From the NCBI GenBank assembly GCA_944990035.1, contig CALYLX010000072.1:186001-250000 (forward strand): a stretch of DNA of 64,000 nucleotides, in the 5' to 3' direction. Position 1 is the stretch's first letter; every line of letters begins with the position of its first letter. This DNA is from Clitopilus passeckerianus (Eukaryota; Basidiomycota; Agaricomycetes; Agaricales; Entolomataceae). Positions 32,448 through 43,478 of this stretch are shown here, one piece after another. Made by a program: the position numbers and the translations under genes. The notes under the pieces were generated by a model, which did no database searches, was not told the origin of the DNA, and saw only the letters and a program-made list of their open reading frames with translations.

Positions 32448-34876
32448 ATGGAAATGTCAAATTCAAATCCTGGATATCCCCCCTCGTCGTCCGTCAACAA
32501 TCCAGCCGTCACTAATGGCATCGACCCCAGTAAGGATCCTAATGCACCGCCTGCAAAACGTAGGCCAGGAAGGCCGAAGGGCTCGACGAACAAGAAGAGG
32601 GAGGGAGAGCAGCCGCCACCGTCCAGTGATCCATTGAAGGTCAAGAGACCTGTAGGACGGCCGAGAAAGGATGGTTTCCCAGCTGGAAGTGTGAATGCTC
32701 CTCGGCCAGCGAAGCAGCCACGTTTATCGAACAGCCCAGTGAGTACAGGTTTAAACCCTGATGAGGGCATTCTTTACGACAATGTACTCATCCTAGTCTC
32801 AGTGGACAGGCTTTGCAGGAGTCTCATATCCAGCTTCAGCTCCTGTACCGTTTGCGACGTTGACGCCAGCGAACGTCTTGCCGCCATCAGCGTCGGTTGC
32901 TACACCACAAGCACTGATCGATCCTTCTCTGCGCGCAGACACTACAAATCCATCGGAATGGGCACATTTGTATCGAACAGACCAAAACGCTTTCCTTTCG
33001 TCTCTCTTAGCATCCCTGGCAGCGCCAAATCCGCTGTCAACAACCGGACCTTCTGTGGAAGAAGCATTCAAGTCTCACCTCGTGTCACTTGCCACACCAC
33101 CCTCCAACTCCTCAAACGCCAACGCGGCATCCTCGCAGGCCACACAGCCGAACGCCATTCCGTCCCTGTACTATGTTCTCAAGACTTTCTGGTTACCCTC
33201 TTCACCCTCCTATTTCTCCTTGACAGCATCGGCATCGACTGCACGAACGCCTTCCGAACACAGGTTCCTCTACTGGGACCCGTTACCTCTCGTTTTCAAC
33301 GGGATCGCGTGTCCCTCATGCGCACAACCTCTCATAAATAAGGGTCGCATCAGCACTGGACCTATCAAAATCTACGACATCGAGAAACCATTCTTCATCA
33401 TCGGATGTGAATATGTCTGCAATTCCCCACAATGTATATCGTCTGCTTCGACATCTACCTCGTCAACTGCTGGGACAGGACGCCGGTTCTCCTCTACGGA
33501 TTCATCCATCTTCCGGTCTCTCCCAACGAGATTGAAGGATGAGTTTCCAGCCAAGTTGATGTATGAGGCCCAGGATGTTGGGCCGGGTGCAAACATCTGG
33601 AACTGGAGTGCCATGGGTGTGAGCCGGCCTCTATGGAATCTCGTCAAGGGATGTCTACGAATGGGCATGAGGAAGGAGGGCGTGATTGGGCTGATTCTGG
33701 GAGTGCAGCAGGGAGGAAGCGTCGTCGGCGGAGGTGGGATAACGGGTGCACCCCTCGTTCTGGCAGCTGGACCCATGGATGCAAGTGTTGACCATCAACA
33801 TCACCAGCAACCCCAGCCTCCTCAGACGCGGTCAGGTGGCATGGTGGAGGTTGACGAGGAAGATATGGATGCTGACAATGCTGAAGACCAGCTTCGAGAC
33901 GAGCCAGATAACCACGAGGGACAGCAGGGGCAGCCTGAAGGGGCTCAGCCTGCGTCTGAGGTCTGTATGTTCTGTTCTTTACTTTCAAGCCTCTAAACAA
34001 TTTCTTACGCTTTTCCTTTCTTTCTAGTTTATACAGCGTTTTATTGAGGCCTACAACCATACCGCCTCTACACCCAACACGCAACCAGCAAGTAGTCACA
34101 CCGTCAGCGTCTCCAACACACCGACGATGCGACCTATGGCCTCTCCTCATATTCCTTCGCAAAATCAACCCCTTCAACAAGTTCACCCCCAGCCAGTCCC
34201 CGTAGCTGTCCCCGTTCAGGTCCCCACCGTAAGCATGCAAGTCCAGCCCCAACCCGCCCAACCTCAACCATCCCAGCCCCAACCATTGCTTTTCCAACAA
34301 CACCAACAACCCGGCCCACTCACTCAAGTTTACGACTACGCTAGACCTTTCGGAAACTACCAATACGCCGCCTACGCTTTCTTCCCGCCAAGTAACGCCG
34401 CGACTAGTGGGTCGCCGAATCTTCAAGCAGCTGGTATCACCTACAACCCCCAGCCCCAACCCCGGAATCCGCTGAAACGACCGTATCCATTTATTGACGC
34501 AACAGCAGCTACTGCCCGTCGAGCGTCGGCTACACCCTCGCTTGCTGAACCCCACTTGCTCACGTCCCCGCAATCCTCACATACGGCAACTCCTTCACCT
34601 AACATCCGACACGCGCCCCGTCCTCGACCACACGCTCAGCCCCAAGCCCAAGCACAGGCGCAGGCACCATCCCGGATTACAGCGACCTCGTCATCGACCT
34701 CTGTGGGAGGCAGCAAAACCCGCAATCCGAGACATTGCATCAAATGCGGGGGGTTGGAGTGTAAAGGCAAAGGCGGAAGGCAGTATTGTAAGAGTGCGTG
34801 TCAGGATTGTGGGAAGCTGGAGTGCCAAGGGAAGAATAATAGAAGACCGGGGGAGAAGTGTGATGGGTTGGCGTAG
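32448..34876 (+). CDS. AT-hook DNA-binding protein with Cys-rich domains (DUF6729-like)
   Basis: Three exons. Exon 1 (to about 32738) encodes two AT-hooks, RRPGRPKGSTNKKR and KRPVGRPRKDG, which bind the minor groove of AT-rich DNA. Exon 2 starts at 32803 in phase. It contains FLYWDPLPLVFNGIACPSCA with later Cys (EYVCNSPQC) and RLKDEFPAKLMYEA, resembling the zinc-binding DUF6729 region common in basidiomycetes. A Gln/Pro-rich region follows. The C-terminus has a Cys-rich block, HCIKCGGLECKGKGGRQYC plus CQDCGKLECQGK. The last intron keeps frame only with a GTCTGT donor near 33962 rather than the stronger GTATGT. Likely a nuclear regulator; the DUF assignment is from memory of the family. Confidence 0.72.
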
Positions 34877-35363
34877 GAGGGGAATTGGGTTCATTGGGAA
34901 GGATATGGGTTTATTCATTGCCAGACCTCGGGAGGTTTGGTGACGACGTTGGGGTGGTTCCTCTTGGGGTTGTATGTTTATTCGACGGACTGCGTCTGCT
35001 GGCGATCATGATTGATGGCATTGACATTATTTTACCTTAATTTGCATAATGGACCTCTTGGTGTCGTGCTTCAGTACAGTGTACTCTTATTCTCATTTCT
35101 TGTTTTCGGCGTATTGTGCCATAGACCTTCTGCCTCTGTATTTTTCACTTATTTTTATTCCATTCCATGTTGTGATGGTGTTATTATTCACATCTTTTGT
35201 ATCAAAACGGCTCAGAGGTCTACGTGAAGTTGTAAAAGAAAGTCAGAATAAATGGTATCATTGCACAAGAAGGGTATCGCGGTAACGAATGTCCGGGTTT
35301 ATTAAATACAACAGGTGTCATAAAGCGAAAACTTTGACCATCAGCTGCTGTTTCATTCCTCAG
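34877..35363. other. intergenic between convergent genes
   Basis: AT-rich 3' flanks of the AT-hook gene (plus) and the elongase gene (minus). No gene seen. Confidence 0.45.
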
Positions 35364-36555
35364 TTAATGACTGCTGGGCAATCGACTGGGAGTCCTCTTG
35401 TGGCTGCGACCAGCCTTCCTCTTTGACTTGGATTTCCGGGCACCAGCAGACTCGGAAATGGCAGCGGCAGACTTCACGGCGGCTTTCTTGTAGGTTTGTT
35501 GGTAGAAGTGGATAAAGAGGAACAAGTATGAGGTGAGGAGACCTCCGGCGAAGAGTCCTGCAGTTGCGGTGCCTGCACAGTGACCGGGATGAGGGATCCA
35601 AGGCGCGTAGCGGTATGCACCTTCGGTAAGGACTGGAGTGTAGCAAGTTCGTCAGTATGGTGTTGTTGAAGTTGTTCGAGCTTTACTCACGACCAGTGTA
35701 TACAAGACTAAGGTCTACGAGAAATTGAACGATTTGCATCGAGGTGAGATATTTCTTCCACCAGATCCTTTTGCCACCGGCGGAAGCAAAGTAGTAATAA
35801 TCTGCAATAGTGTCAGAATATCGCTTCAGAAATGGTAGGGATGGCGCCGTCTTACACATTGCAACGTGCACCAAGAGGTTAATGCCGATTATTGGCCATG
35901 ACTTCATCTAGGCTTAGTAAAGTTACGAGCACAAGAATGGAATTAGACGCACCATGCTAGTTCGGCCTTGAAGCTGGAAGAAACAGAGGACGGCGGTGGC
36001 AGAGTGGTGGAAGACGTGAAGGAATTCTACAAGATTATCCTTATTTGAAAGGGTTCAAGAATATATCGAAAGCAAGGTACGTACTGAGATCCTTCTTCTT
36101 GAGAGCGAGCAGGACGGTATCGAAGAGCTCCAGGTATTTGAAGAAATAGTTGACCATATAGTATGCCTCTAACCTCTTTCAAAATTTCGCAATTAGCACC
36201 CTAGATACCTCGAGAATACACCGAGCCATACCGGTGTGTATGAATCCTCATCGCAGATGGAAGAGAAAAGACCACGCTTGAATAGGAGAGGCCCAGCTTC
36301 CTCGGCTATGAGAGCCAGAAGCAGACCACTCCCCACACTCAGAATGAAGTTGTGAAGGCGGAAGATCGCATTCAGTTTGAAAGGCTTCTGATCTTTCAGA
36401 ACATGCTGGATGCCGAAAATCACGGCCAGGTAGGTAGCAAGAGTTGTTATGACTGAGCCATACGTAGAGAAGGGTGATTTTCCGGGAACGAATGTGGTGT
36501 AATAGTAAGGAATGTGTATGGGAAAGACCCTGGACAAAAGAGTGGCGAGAGACAT
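35364..36555 (-). CDS. ELO-family fatty acid elongase
   Basis: A multi-pass ER enzyme that condenses malonyl-CoA with long acyl-CoA in very-long-chain fatty acid or sphingolipid synthesis. Exons start MSLATLLSRVFPIHIPYYYT and include LEAYYMVNYFFKYLELFDTV, then LLALKKKDLKFLHVFHHSAT. That last block carries the catalytic His box HVFHH, with the upstream KYLELFDT motif typical of the family. Next come MKSWPIIGINLLVHVAM and YYYYFASAGGKRIWWKKYLT, and a final exon with LTSYLFLFIHFYQQTYKKAA. The C-terminus is Lys/Arg-rich (ARKSKSKRKAGRSHKR), in keeping with ER location. The stop at 35364 is taken in the frame that continues FIHFYQQTYKK. It is divergent with the sterol oxidase gene at 37737. Confidence 0.88.
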
Positions 36556-37736
36556 CGTGACAAGACGAAGAGGTTGAAAGGAGGCGCTAAAGCATCCCGA
36601 GCAGCTGGCATCGGTATTATATTCGAAAGCTGGAGGCGACTATCACTGTCAGTATGTCGGAAATTGAGGAGCAAGTCGTACGCCGTCACGTCACGCATCG
36701 ACCTTTATTCGGGACCACCATGACTTCTATTCCGATTTGAACTAGAATCGATCGATAATACCTCGGGCCAATCTTATTAAGTTTAACAGGACATCTCGCG
36801 GGATGCGCGCTGTTCAGCATACTCAGTTGCAGCGTTGTGTCGAGGCGGAAGCTCTCACAAATGGCTTCCCAAAGTTGACACCGACTCTCAAACCTGGAGC
36901 TTTGTCAATGAGTTAGCCTCCGACACACCGGTACCCTATTTACTAACCGCGCTGGCCGACCGAATAACGTCTATTAGTGACACAAAATATGCCAGGCATG
37001 GAGTGGGGATCGAGCAAGGAAAATTGCGCCTGCCTGCAACTTTTTATGCAATTTGGATCAAGGCAACCTTTGGATTAACCGCCTGCTCACTGAACCCCGA
37101 GGGATATGTTGGCCCACCGCGGCAAGGTTTTGCAATACTTTCTATGCATTCCCTCTTGTGCTGAACTATCTGCTCTCAAAGGAACTCATGTCAAGGCCCT
37201 ATTAAACCCGAAACTCCTCTTCACCCTGTCTCGAGGTTCTACGTTGTGACCTAATTTCCGAATAACACCGGCCACCCGAACCGGTTTGAATGTCATGGCT
37301 GACAACAAGAATTATGAAAGGATTCTTAACATACCTGCCTACACCAGGACGATGCAAACTATGTGGTTATCCTTTCAAGATCAAGTCGTAGCTTCTCAAG
37401 GCTCGGGCGCTCAAAGGGATCTGCGCGACAGAAATGCTTGCAACTGGCTACTTTGGCCCCTATGATTTCCTATGGACAGGCATCTTGTCTCCAATTTCAA
37501 ATGTTACCTGCGGTTCAGCGATTCGAGCCCCGTTCATCTCGCTTCCAATTCCTGTGTCCTCAAAAGACGGCCCAAGCCCAAAAAATATTGTGGGCTTCCC
37601 CAAGTAATGAGGCCTAAGCCGCAGGGGGTATGTTTAGACCAGTACACAACCCTTTTAAAGGCTCCGGAATATTGTGTAGCGCATTGCTACCCAGCCCGTA
37701 TCCCACGAACACTCTTAGACTTGACCCCTCAAGGCG
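36556..37736. other. divergent upstream region of the ELO and ERG25 genes
   Basis: About 1.2 kb between two head-to-head lipid genes. No coding frame with recognisable features. Whether elements here coordinate the pair cannot be told from sequence alone. Confidence 0.45.
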
Positions 37737-38947
37737 ATGTCGTTCAATGCAAGCACCATCTTGCCCGACTATGCCGAGCTCTATTCTACCACTGATTTTT
37801 CGTCCCTCTCGTGGCTCGAGAGACGGTGGGCAGCTTGGTATATCATGATCGGGAACCCCGCCCTTGCCACAGGCTTACTTTCTGTTTTGGTTCACGAAGT
37901 GGGTAATCCATCGCTCTATCGGAGACATCCCGGCTTATCCCATTGTTAGGCCGCATATTTTGGGCGATGCATTCCGTTCATGATTATCGATGCCATTCCT
38001 TACTTCAGCAAGTGGAAATTACAGCCACACAAGACCTTCACGCCCGCTGAACAGTGGGAGTGTACAAAACTCGTTCTTTGGAATCACTTTACTATGCAAC
38101 TTTCTTCGGTACGCCTTGTGAAATCGTTGGTCCCTTCCACATATTGATTAGACGTTGCGTAACAGTTAGTCATAGCCCATGCGTTGTCGGGCTGGACAGG
38201 AGTCTCGACGTATCAGGTTCCAATTACGCCTCTCCCTAAGATGGCTCTCCAATGCTTCTTGTTCTTCGTTTACGACGATATCTTCCACTACACCGGTATG
38301 CTCTGACGGATATCCCATCATCGCGCCCACTGACAAGCCCTTTCTAGCCCATAGGACACTTCACACACCTTACCTGTACAAGCGCTTGCATAAAGTTCAC
38401 CACAAATACTCCGCACCTTTCGGTCTAGCCGCAGAGTATGGCCATCCTGTAGAGGTATTCGGCCTCAGCGTAGGGGCTATTGTTGGCCCCTTTATCCATG
38501 CATTCGTCACCGGGGATGTTCATATCTTCACAATATTGCTCTTCATGAGTCTTCGCCTATGGCAAGCCGTCGACGCCCATAGTGGTTACGGTGAGCATTT
38601 CGTTCTCTCAGTTATGGCTTACTGACATCATATTTTCGATAGACTTCCCGTGGTCTCTGCGTAACATCGTCCCATTCTGGGCAGGCGCCGAACACCACGA
38701 CTTCCATCATATGGCGTTCACAAACAACTACTCCAGCTCCTTCAGATGGTGGGATCGGATTATGGGGACTGACAAAAAGTATCAAGCTTATCGTGCTCGC
38801 GTGAGAGAGGCTAAGAGGAAGCTTGGATCAGCAGACGGTGCTGAAAAAAAACTGGCTGTATATGAGCAGAAACTGTTGGCGGAGGTCGAGGATAAGGGAC
38901 TCAAGGCCGAGGCTGAACTAGTGGGAGAGGGCTCTAAATCTGATTGA
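37737..38947 (+). CDS. ERG25: C-4 methylsterol oxidase (sterol desaturase family)
   Basis: This ER di-iron enzyme oxidises the C-4 methyl groups of sterols in ergosterol synthesis. Five exons join in phase: MSFNASTILPDYAELYS...VLVHE; AAYFGRCIPFMIIDAIPYFS with EQWECTKLVLWNHF; an exon with GVSTYQVPITPLPKMALQ and YDDIFHYT; then AHRTLHTPYLYKRLHKVHHK, YSAPFGLAAEYGHPVE and LRLWQAVDAHSGY; and finally DFPWSLRNIVPFWAGAEHHD with FHHMAFTNNYSSSFRWWD. All three His boxes are present: HRTLH, HKVHH and HHDFHH. A charged C-terminal extension follows. I saw no disruption. Confidence 0.92.
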
Positions 38948-39744
38948 AACTACCAGAATTGCTCGTAATGTTTTTTCGTGCTTTTCCGATATTCATCTTC
39001 CGACCACTCTTTACCTCTTGTTAAGTTTCATAGATGCCTAGGTACTTCAGTCCTGCTGAACAAGAAATACATGATCTCTGTTTGATAACATTGATTTAAG
39101 GCTTGGAACACGTCTAGCGCTGAGCCAACCATATGGTGCAGCTCGTGGGAATTCAGGTGAACTGACGCTCTCACCTCCAACACCAACATCCAACTAGTGG
39201 CAAACACTGCTGAGTGACAGATTAGGACGTGAATACCAAGATGCCGAAAGTAGCGGCACCCACCATGAATTACACCTTCCCCTCTTGTCAGCCTGACCGA
39301 ATTCACAAACCACTTGCTACCCGACGGCACTCAAATCCTAAAGGCTAAAAGCCTTGGGCAGACCCATTTACTGACAGTGTACATTCACTATCCCTCCGAA
39401 GTATACTTCCCCAAGCCAGAGAAACCCATGCAGCCGAACGCTGAGCTTACGCAACTATTTCATCTAATTGCCTGGTGCTCAAGGAGCCGGTTTCGACGGA
39501 CTTTACGCCACCTGGATAATCTCACAAAAAAATCAAAGGGAATGCACACCAGGGGATAGTGTATTATGGTATATAATGGTTCAACGGTATTTGCACCATA
39601 GCAGGTACGTCATGCCTAGTAGAAGCTATCCAACTCGAGCTTCGCGTAAATTGCGCTGACCAGTGATTTGGAGTAGAAAGTACTGCAATCGGCTAGATAA
39701 CCATGAGATATACGCCGGCCCAAACGGCGACGCTCGACTTACAT
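38948..39744. other. intergenic, no gene recognised
   Basis: About 0.8 kb between the ERG25 stop and the CFEM gene stop. Frames at 39028-39330 (minus) and 39314-39559 (plus) have no recognisable motif. Confidence 0.4.
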
Positions 39745-40066
39745 TTACTTGCAAAATTTGTCCCTGATGTTAATCAGATTTTGCATGCCGCCACAGCTCT
39801 TGGCACAACCGAATGCTTTGCTTTGGAAGTTCTGGTCGCTGCAGAGGCACTTGTAGTTGATATCGGGGCTGAGTTATGCAGGTGAGCGTGCTATCCAACA
39901 AAACTAGGTGTTAAAGAGGGTCTTACCAATGGTGCACAGTCGCCAGTGCGCGACCGACACAAGGGAAGCACTCGTTATCACGGGCCTCGAGGAAAGGAGT
40001 GGCTTGAACTTGGCAAGAAGCCAATAAAAGGAATGTGGCAGCGAAGAGGGACTTGAAAGAGGGCAT
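39745..40066 (-). CDS. small secreted CFEM-type cysteine-rich protein
   Basis: Two exons, 40066-39927 and 39868-39745, join across a 58-base GTAAGA...CAG intron that splits a Cys codon. The 87-residue precursor begins MPSFKSLFAATFLLLASCQV, a signal peptide. The mature part has eight Cys spaced C-x2-C-x9-C-x5-C-x-C-x11-C-x3-C-x15-C, with an Asp (CPDINYKCLC) just before the central CxC. That pattern is the fungal CFEM domain, found in haem-binding, adhesion and effector-like proteins. No GPI signal is evident, so it is probably secreted. Short exons hide it from simple frame scans. Confidence 0.8.
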
Positions 40067-40444
40067 TATTACAGTTGCAATCGAGGATATGTTGGCAAGG
40101 ACTTGCGTTTATATAAGTGCAGTCCATGACATATGACATAACCTTCCACCCTGACGCCGGTGTTCGGTTCCCAGTGTGGCAGCGAGCATGGCACAAATTT
40201 TGAGGGCAGAAAGAACAATCAAACATCAGGGTCCTAGGCGAGAGGTTGAAAATGAATGGCAGAACGAATGGAAGACCACCCTATCAGCCGGAAGAGGAAT
40301 TTACTTTTGAAATACGGCACGATTCCGTCGCTCGGCGACTAGTCGACCCCGGCATAAGAGTTCTAGTGATCAAAGAGTTAGCGCGATCTTAAAAGTAGAA
40401 GCACATGCGTCCATAGACTCCATACTATTCATGGATGTATTGAC

Positions 40445-41848
40445 TCAAAGATCTCTGCTGGCCGATCCACTACTGACAGGCTCCATGGAATAAGAGATGG
40501 TGGTGTCCTCACTAACGGTAACATCAACCTTCGTCAAGTGATAGTATTCTGTGACGGCCTTCTGGGTGTGGACGAGAATAAGAACCATAACGGGATAGAA
40601 TGACTGTCATGGGTACGTCACTACTAGGTTTTTCCAATGAGAATAGATAGCACTAACGCTTATGGAAGAAATGGATTGAACGATGGCTCCTGTTGCGAGA
40701 CCTGCCGCAGAGCCTCGTAATTTTCCGTGATCAATAAGCGTTTGAAGCAGGTAGCCCAAGAGCTGGTTTATGCATTAGCTTGCCTCCCTTCCCTGAAGCC
40801 TCGGAAGGACGTGCCTCAAAGGCGCAGAAGAAAACACCCGACTCGACGATAATGAGCAAGGCTTTCTGGACTGGGGATACCCTACGGGCTAGTCTGAGAT
40901 CTCTCGAAGAAATAACGCGTCGATGCCTCCTGCAAATCACGAACTGCGCATGAGGCGAACAAGTTCTAGGTGAAGAAGGAAATTTACTGACCATAGTTTA
41001 TATCCAATCAGAAATGTTGCAACTACATTCGTTCCGATAGACAAGTACCCTCCAATGATATTGATGAGTGAGATGGCGGCCGCTCCGCCTGTGACGAATT
41101 CGTGCCAATTCTTATACCAGCCCAGGAATGCCACAACAGTTATAGATGTTGCTAGAAGTCAAAGCACAATCAGACCGCGTTGTAGAAGCGCAACGGAGAA
41201 TTCATACCAACGGTCCCCAGCAGCAGCAGTAGAGGTAACACCATTAGGTACGACCGATCTCCAAACAGGACCCAAGCTCTCCAAACGACAATGGCATCGC
41301 TCACGCAGATCTAACAGAAACTATAAGCATGTTACATTCAAGAATGCATTCTATACTTACAGCTAGCTGTTCGCCCCAATCTGCAACAACGTCGCCTTGA
41401 AAGATGTGTCTTGTAATTGCATCTGGTCGTTTCCTTCCAATCGTGGAGCCTTCAGCGGCCAAATCCGCAATGATGTTAAAGGTTTGCATTGCGGCTGCCA
41501 TGATTGTAATCTTGCCAGCCAGAATAAAAACGGCCATCATGAAGCAGAAGATTGTTGCTATAGTCATAACCTTAGTTGAGCGGGATTGGAATCCTCGGCG
41601 CCTGGAGGACAAGTCGAGTCTTTCGTCAGCGAACTGCTTGCGCTCAGCGCCAGTGAAACACACCAAAAGATGTATCCTGCAAAGGAAAACATCGGAATAG
41701 AGATACCTGTCAAGGGCACTCCAGTAATGAGGGACAAATTTGTCAAACAACACTCACCAAAGAAAATGCTTGCTATTGAAACTAGAACGATATGACCGCT
41801 TACAGTAACTTCCGCTGTACGGAGCTGAGCAACCTCATTTGGTGTCAT
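40445..41848 (-). CDS. seven-transmembrane protein, DUF6534-like basidiomycete family
   Basis: A multi-exon membrane protein. Readable parts in order are MTPNEVAQLRTAEVTVSGHI with a first helix; TKVMTIATIFCFMMAVFILA; SDAIVVWRAWVLFGDRSYLM with VLPLLLLLGT; ATSITVVAFLGWYKNWHEFV; IINIIGGYLSIGTNVVATFL-type helix; VQKALLIIVESGVFFCAFE; and SFYPVMVLILVHTQKAV. It ends at a TGA at 40445. The SDAIVVWRAWVLF block and the ESG motif before the sixth helix are hallmarks of a large Agaricomycete family of unknown function. Exon 1 to exon 2 (around 41680-41760) does not keep frame with any clean splice pair, which suggests a one-base indel or an unusual junction. Confidence 0.7.
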
Positions 41849-42368
41849 GTCTGCTCAGCGACGCCGTTCAGGTGCGGCCTAACTGCAATCGATGGCGGAA
41901 GATGGGCGGAATTCGTTGCTGACGTCCGACAAGAGGTAGAAGGCCTAAGGCCTGAGGACCCTGGTTGCATTAGCTTTACCGAAGACGCCGGAATGTGCCC
42001 TCGAAAGGAGGATGATCAATAGCGACCCTCTCCACCGCTAAACAGGCTAGTCCCGTAATATTCGAAGGCATCAACCCCACAGTCAACGGGGCTGGACGAG
42101 GAATGGATTCCCAAACCAATCAGCACAACGTTTCAGTAGAGTACGGAAGGTAATGCCATGAAAGCAAAGCAGACAGGACCTCGCAATTAGGGCCTCAGCA
42201 TTTAGTTTCGAGAACCCATGGTGACTCATCGGCGTGAATCCCTTGATGGTGGTTGATGATTGGAATATTTAGGCGCCAACCATCTAAGTGGCAGTGGCAG
42301 GAGAGGATCTCTTACACGTTTCCGTCAAACTTGGAGGTCGTTGGATCGGAAAAAACCATCGATCGGAT

Positions 42369-42830
42369 ATGGCCGTGCAGCAATACGAGGTTAGAATCAA
42401 ATCAAGGTCCCTTCATGCTTGACAGCTAACCTTTAGATAGTTGAAGTGAGATTCGCCTGACATGCCAATTTAATCAGTGTTAATCAACGTCAGTGCATAG
42501 GATCACACTCATGAGTACCGGCAGGAAGCCGAGGTCATACTAGAGACCAGAGATAGAGAGAAGCTTCAGCAACAGCCACTCGCTGGTACCACCGGGCCCA
42601 CCAACCGCGTTTTCATATCCGTCGTGCCCGATGAGCACACTCTGAAGTTGCAGGAGTTTTTCCACCCGTTGCTAGAGGCGGGAGATAGAGTGAAGCGTCA
42701 ACGGCACCCATCCCCTGATTCCACCTGGCTTCCTTACCACACTTTCGCATCCGTCGAACCCGGTGAGGAGACAGCAAGTCAAGCGCCCAGCGAACCAGAA
42801 TATTCGAACGAGGTACAGCGGTCGCCATAG
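42369..42830 (+). CDS. small hypothetical protein, possibly with a 9-base microexon
   Basis: A clear coding-like frame runs 42516-42830 (YRQEAEVILETRDREKLQQQ, then TNRVFISVVPDEHTLKLQEF, then FHPLLEAGDRVKRQ). Upstream, an ATG at 42369 opens MAVQQYE (42369-42389). An intron ends at 42436, IVE is encoded by a 9-base exon (42437-42445), and a 70-base intron joins it to the main exon in phase. All splice sites are GT/AG. The total is about 115 residues with no known domain. The microexon is inferred only from frame; a different 5' end is possible. Confidence 0.45.
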
Positions 42831-43478
42831 TAAAGTGGCAGATATCCCTCTCATTCATAAGAACAGTCTAGCACATTCAGTTCAATGGAAATTACAGGAT
42901 CAACTCTATGTGTGTTTTCCGGAATTATTTGTTCATTCTTTTGTGGCTTAATCCTATGGAACCCGAGGGTCCAGCGTCTGAAGGCTCGATAACAATAGTG
43001 TCTGGTAACATTCAATATCATCACACTGGTTAGGCTTTGGAGTGGGAGCCTGTTCAAATCTATTAGTCGTGAGTTGGCCCAGCTCCTTTTCGCCATACTT
43101 GCTTGTTTAATTCTTAGTCTTTTCCACCTAGGCAAGCATGATTGGAAACCAGTTCCAGTCTCTTGTAGGCCATTACGGTTATACAATCTGGCGCCTAGTC
43201 CCCACTGATAGTTCCTCCCCTAGGACCAGGCTCACGAACGCTGTGGTTGTCCTACGAACAGCATGGCATCTATGTCATGGCGTCGAGAAATGGACTTAAT
43301 CATACACCCGGTGGCTCGTCCCGCTGCAGAATACAGCCTACTCCTCACGTTAATCGCTCTAATCTGGAAGCGCTGGATACTCTCGAAAACTGGTACTCAG
43401 TAGCGCGGCTGGGATTGGTCGCCCTGTTGTCAAGTATGATATATTGATTCCTGTTGAAAATGATCCTATAAATAATCG

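Noticed and set aside
34127..34876. Separate gene starting at the Met of MRPMASPHIP
   Set aside because: It is the last exon of the AT-hook gene; the upstream exon joins in phase and the region has no promoter of its own.
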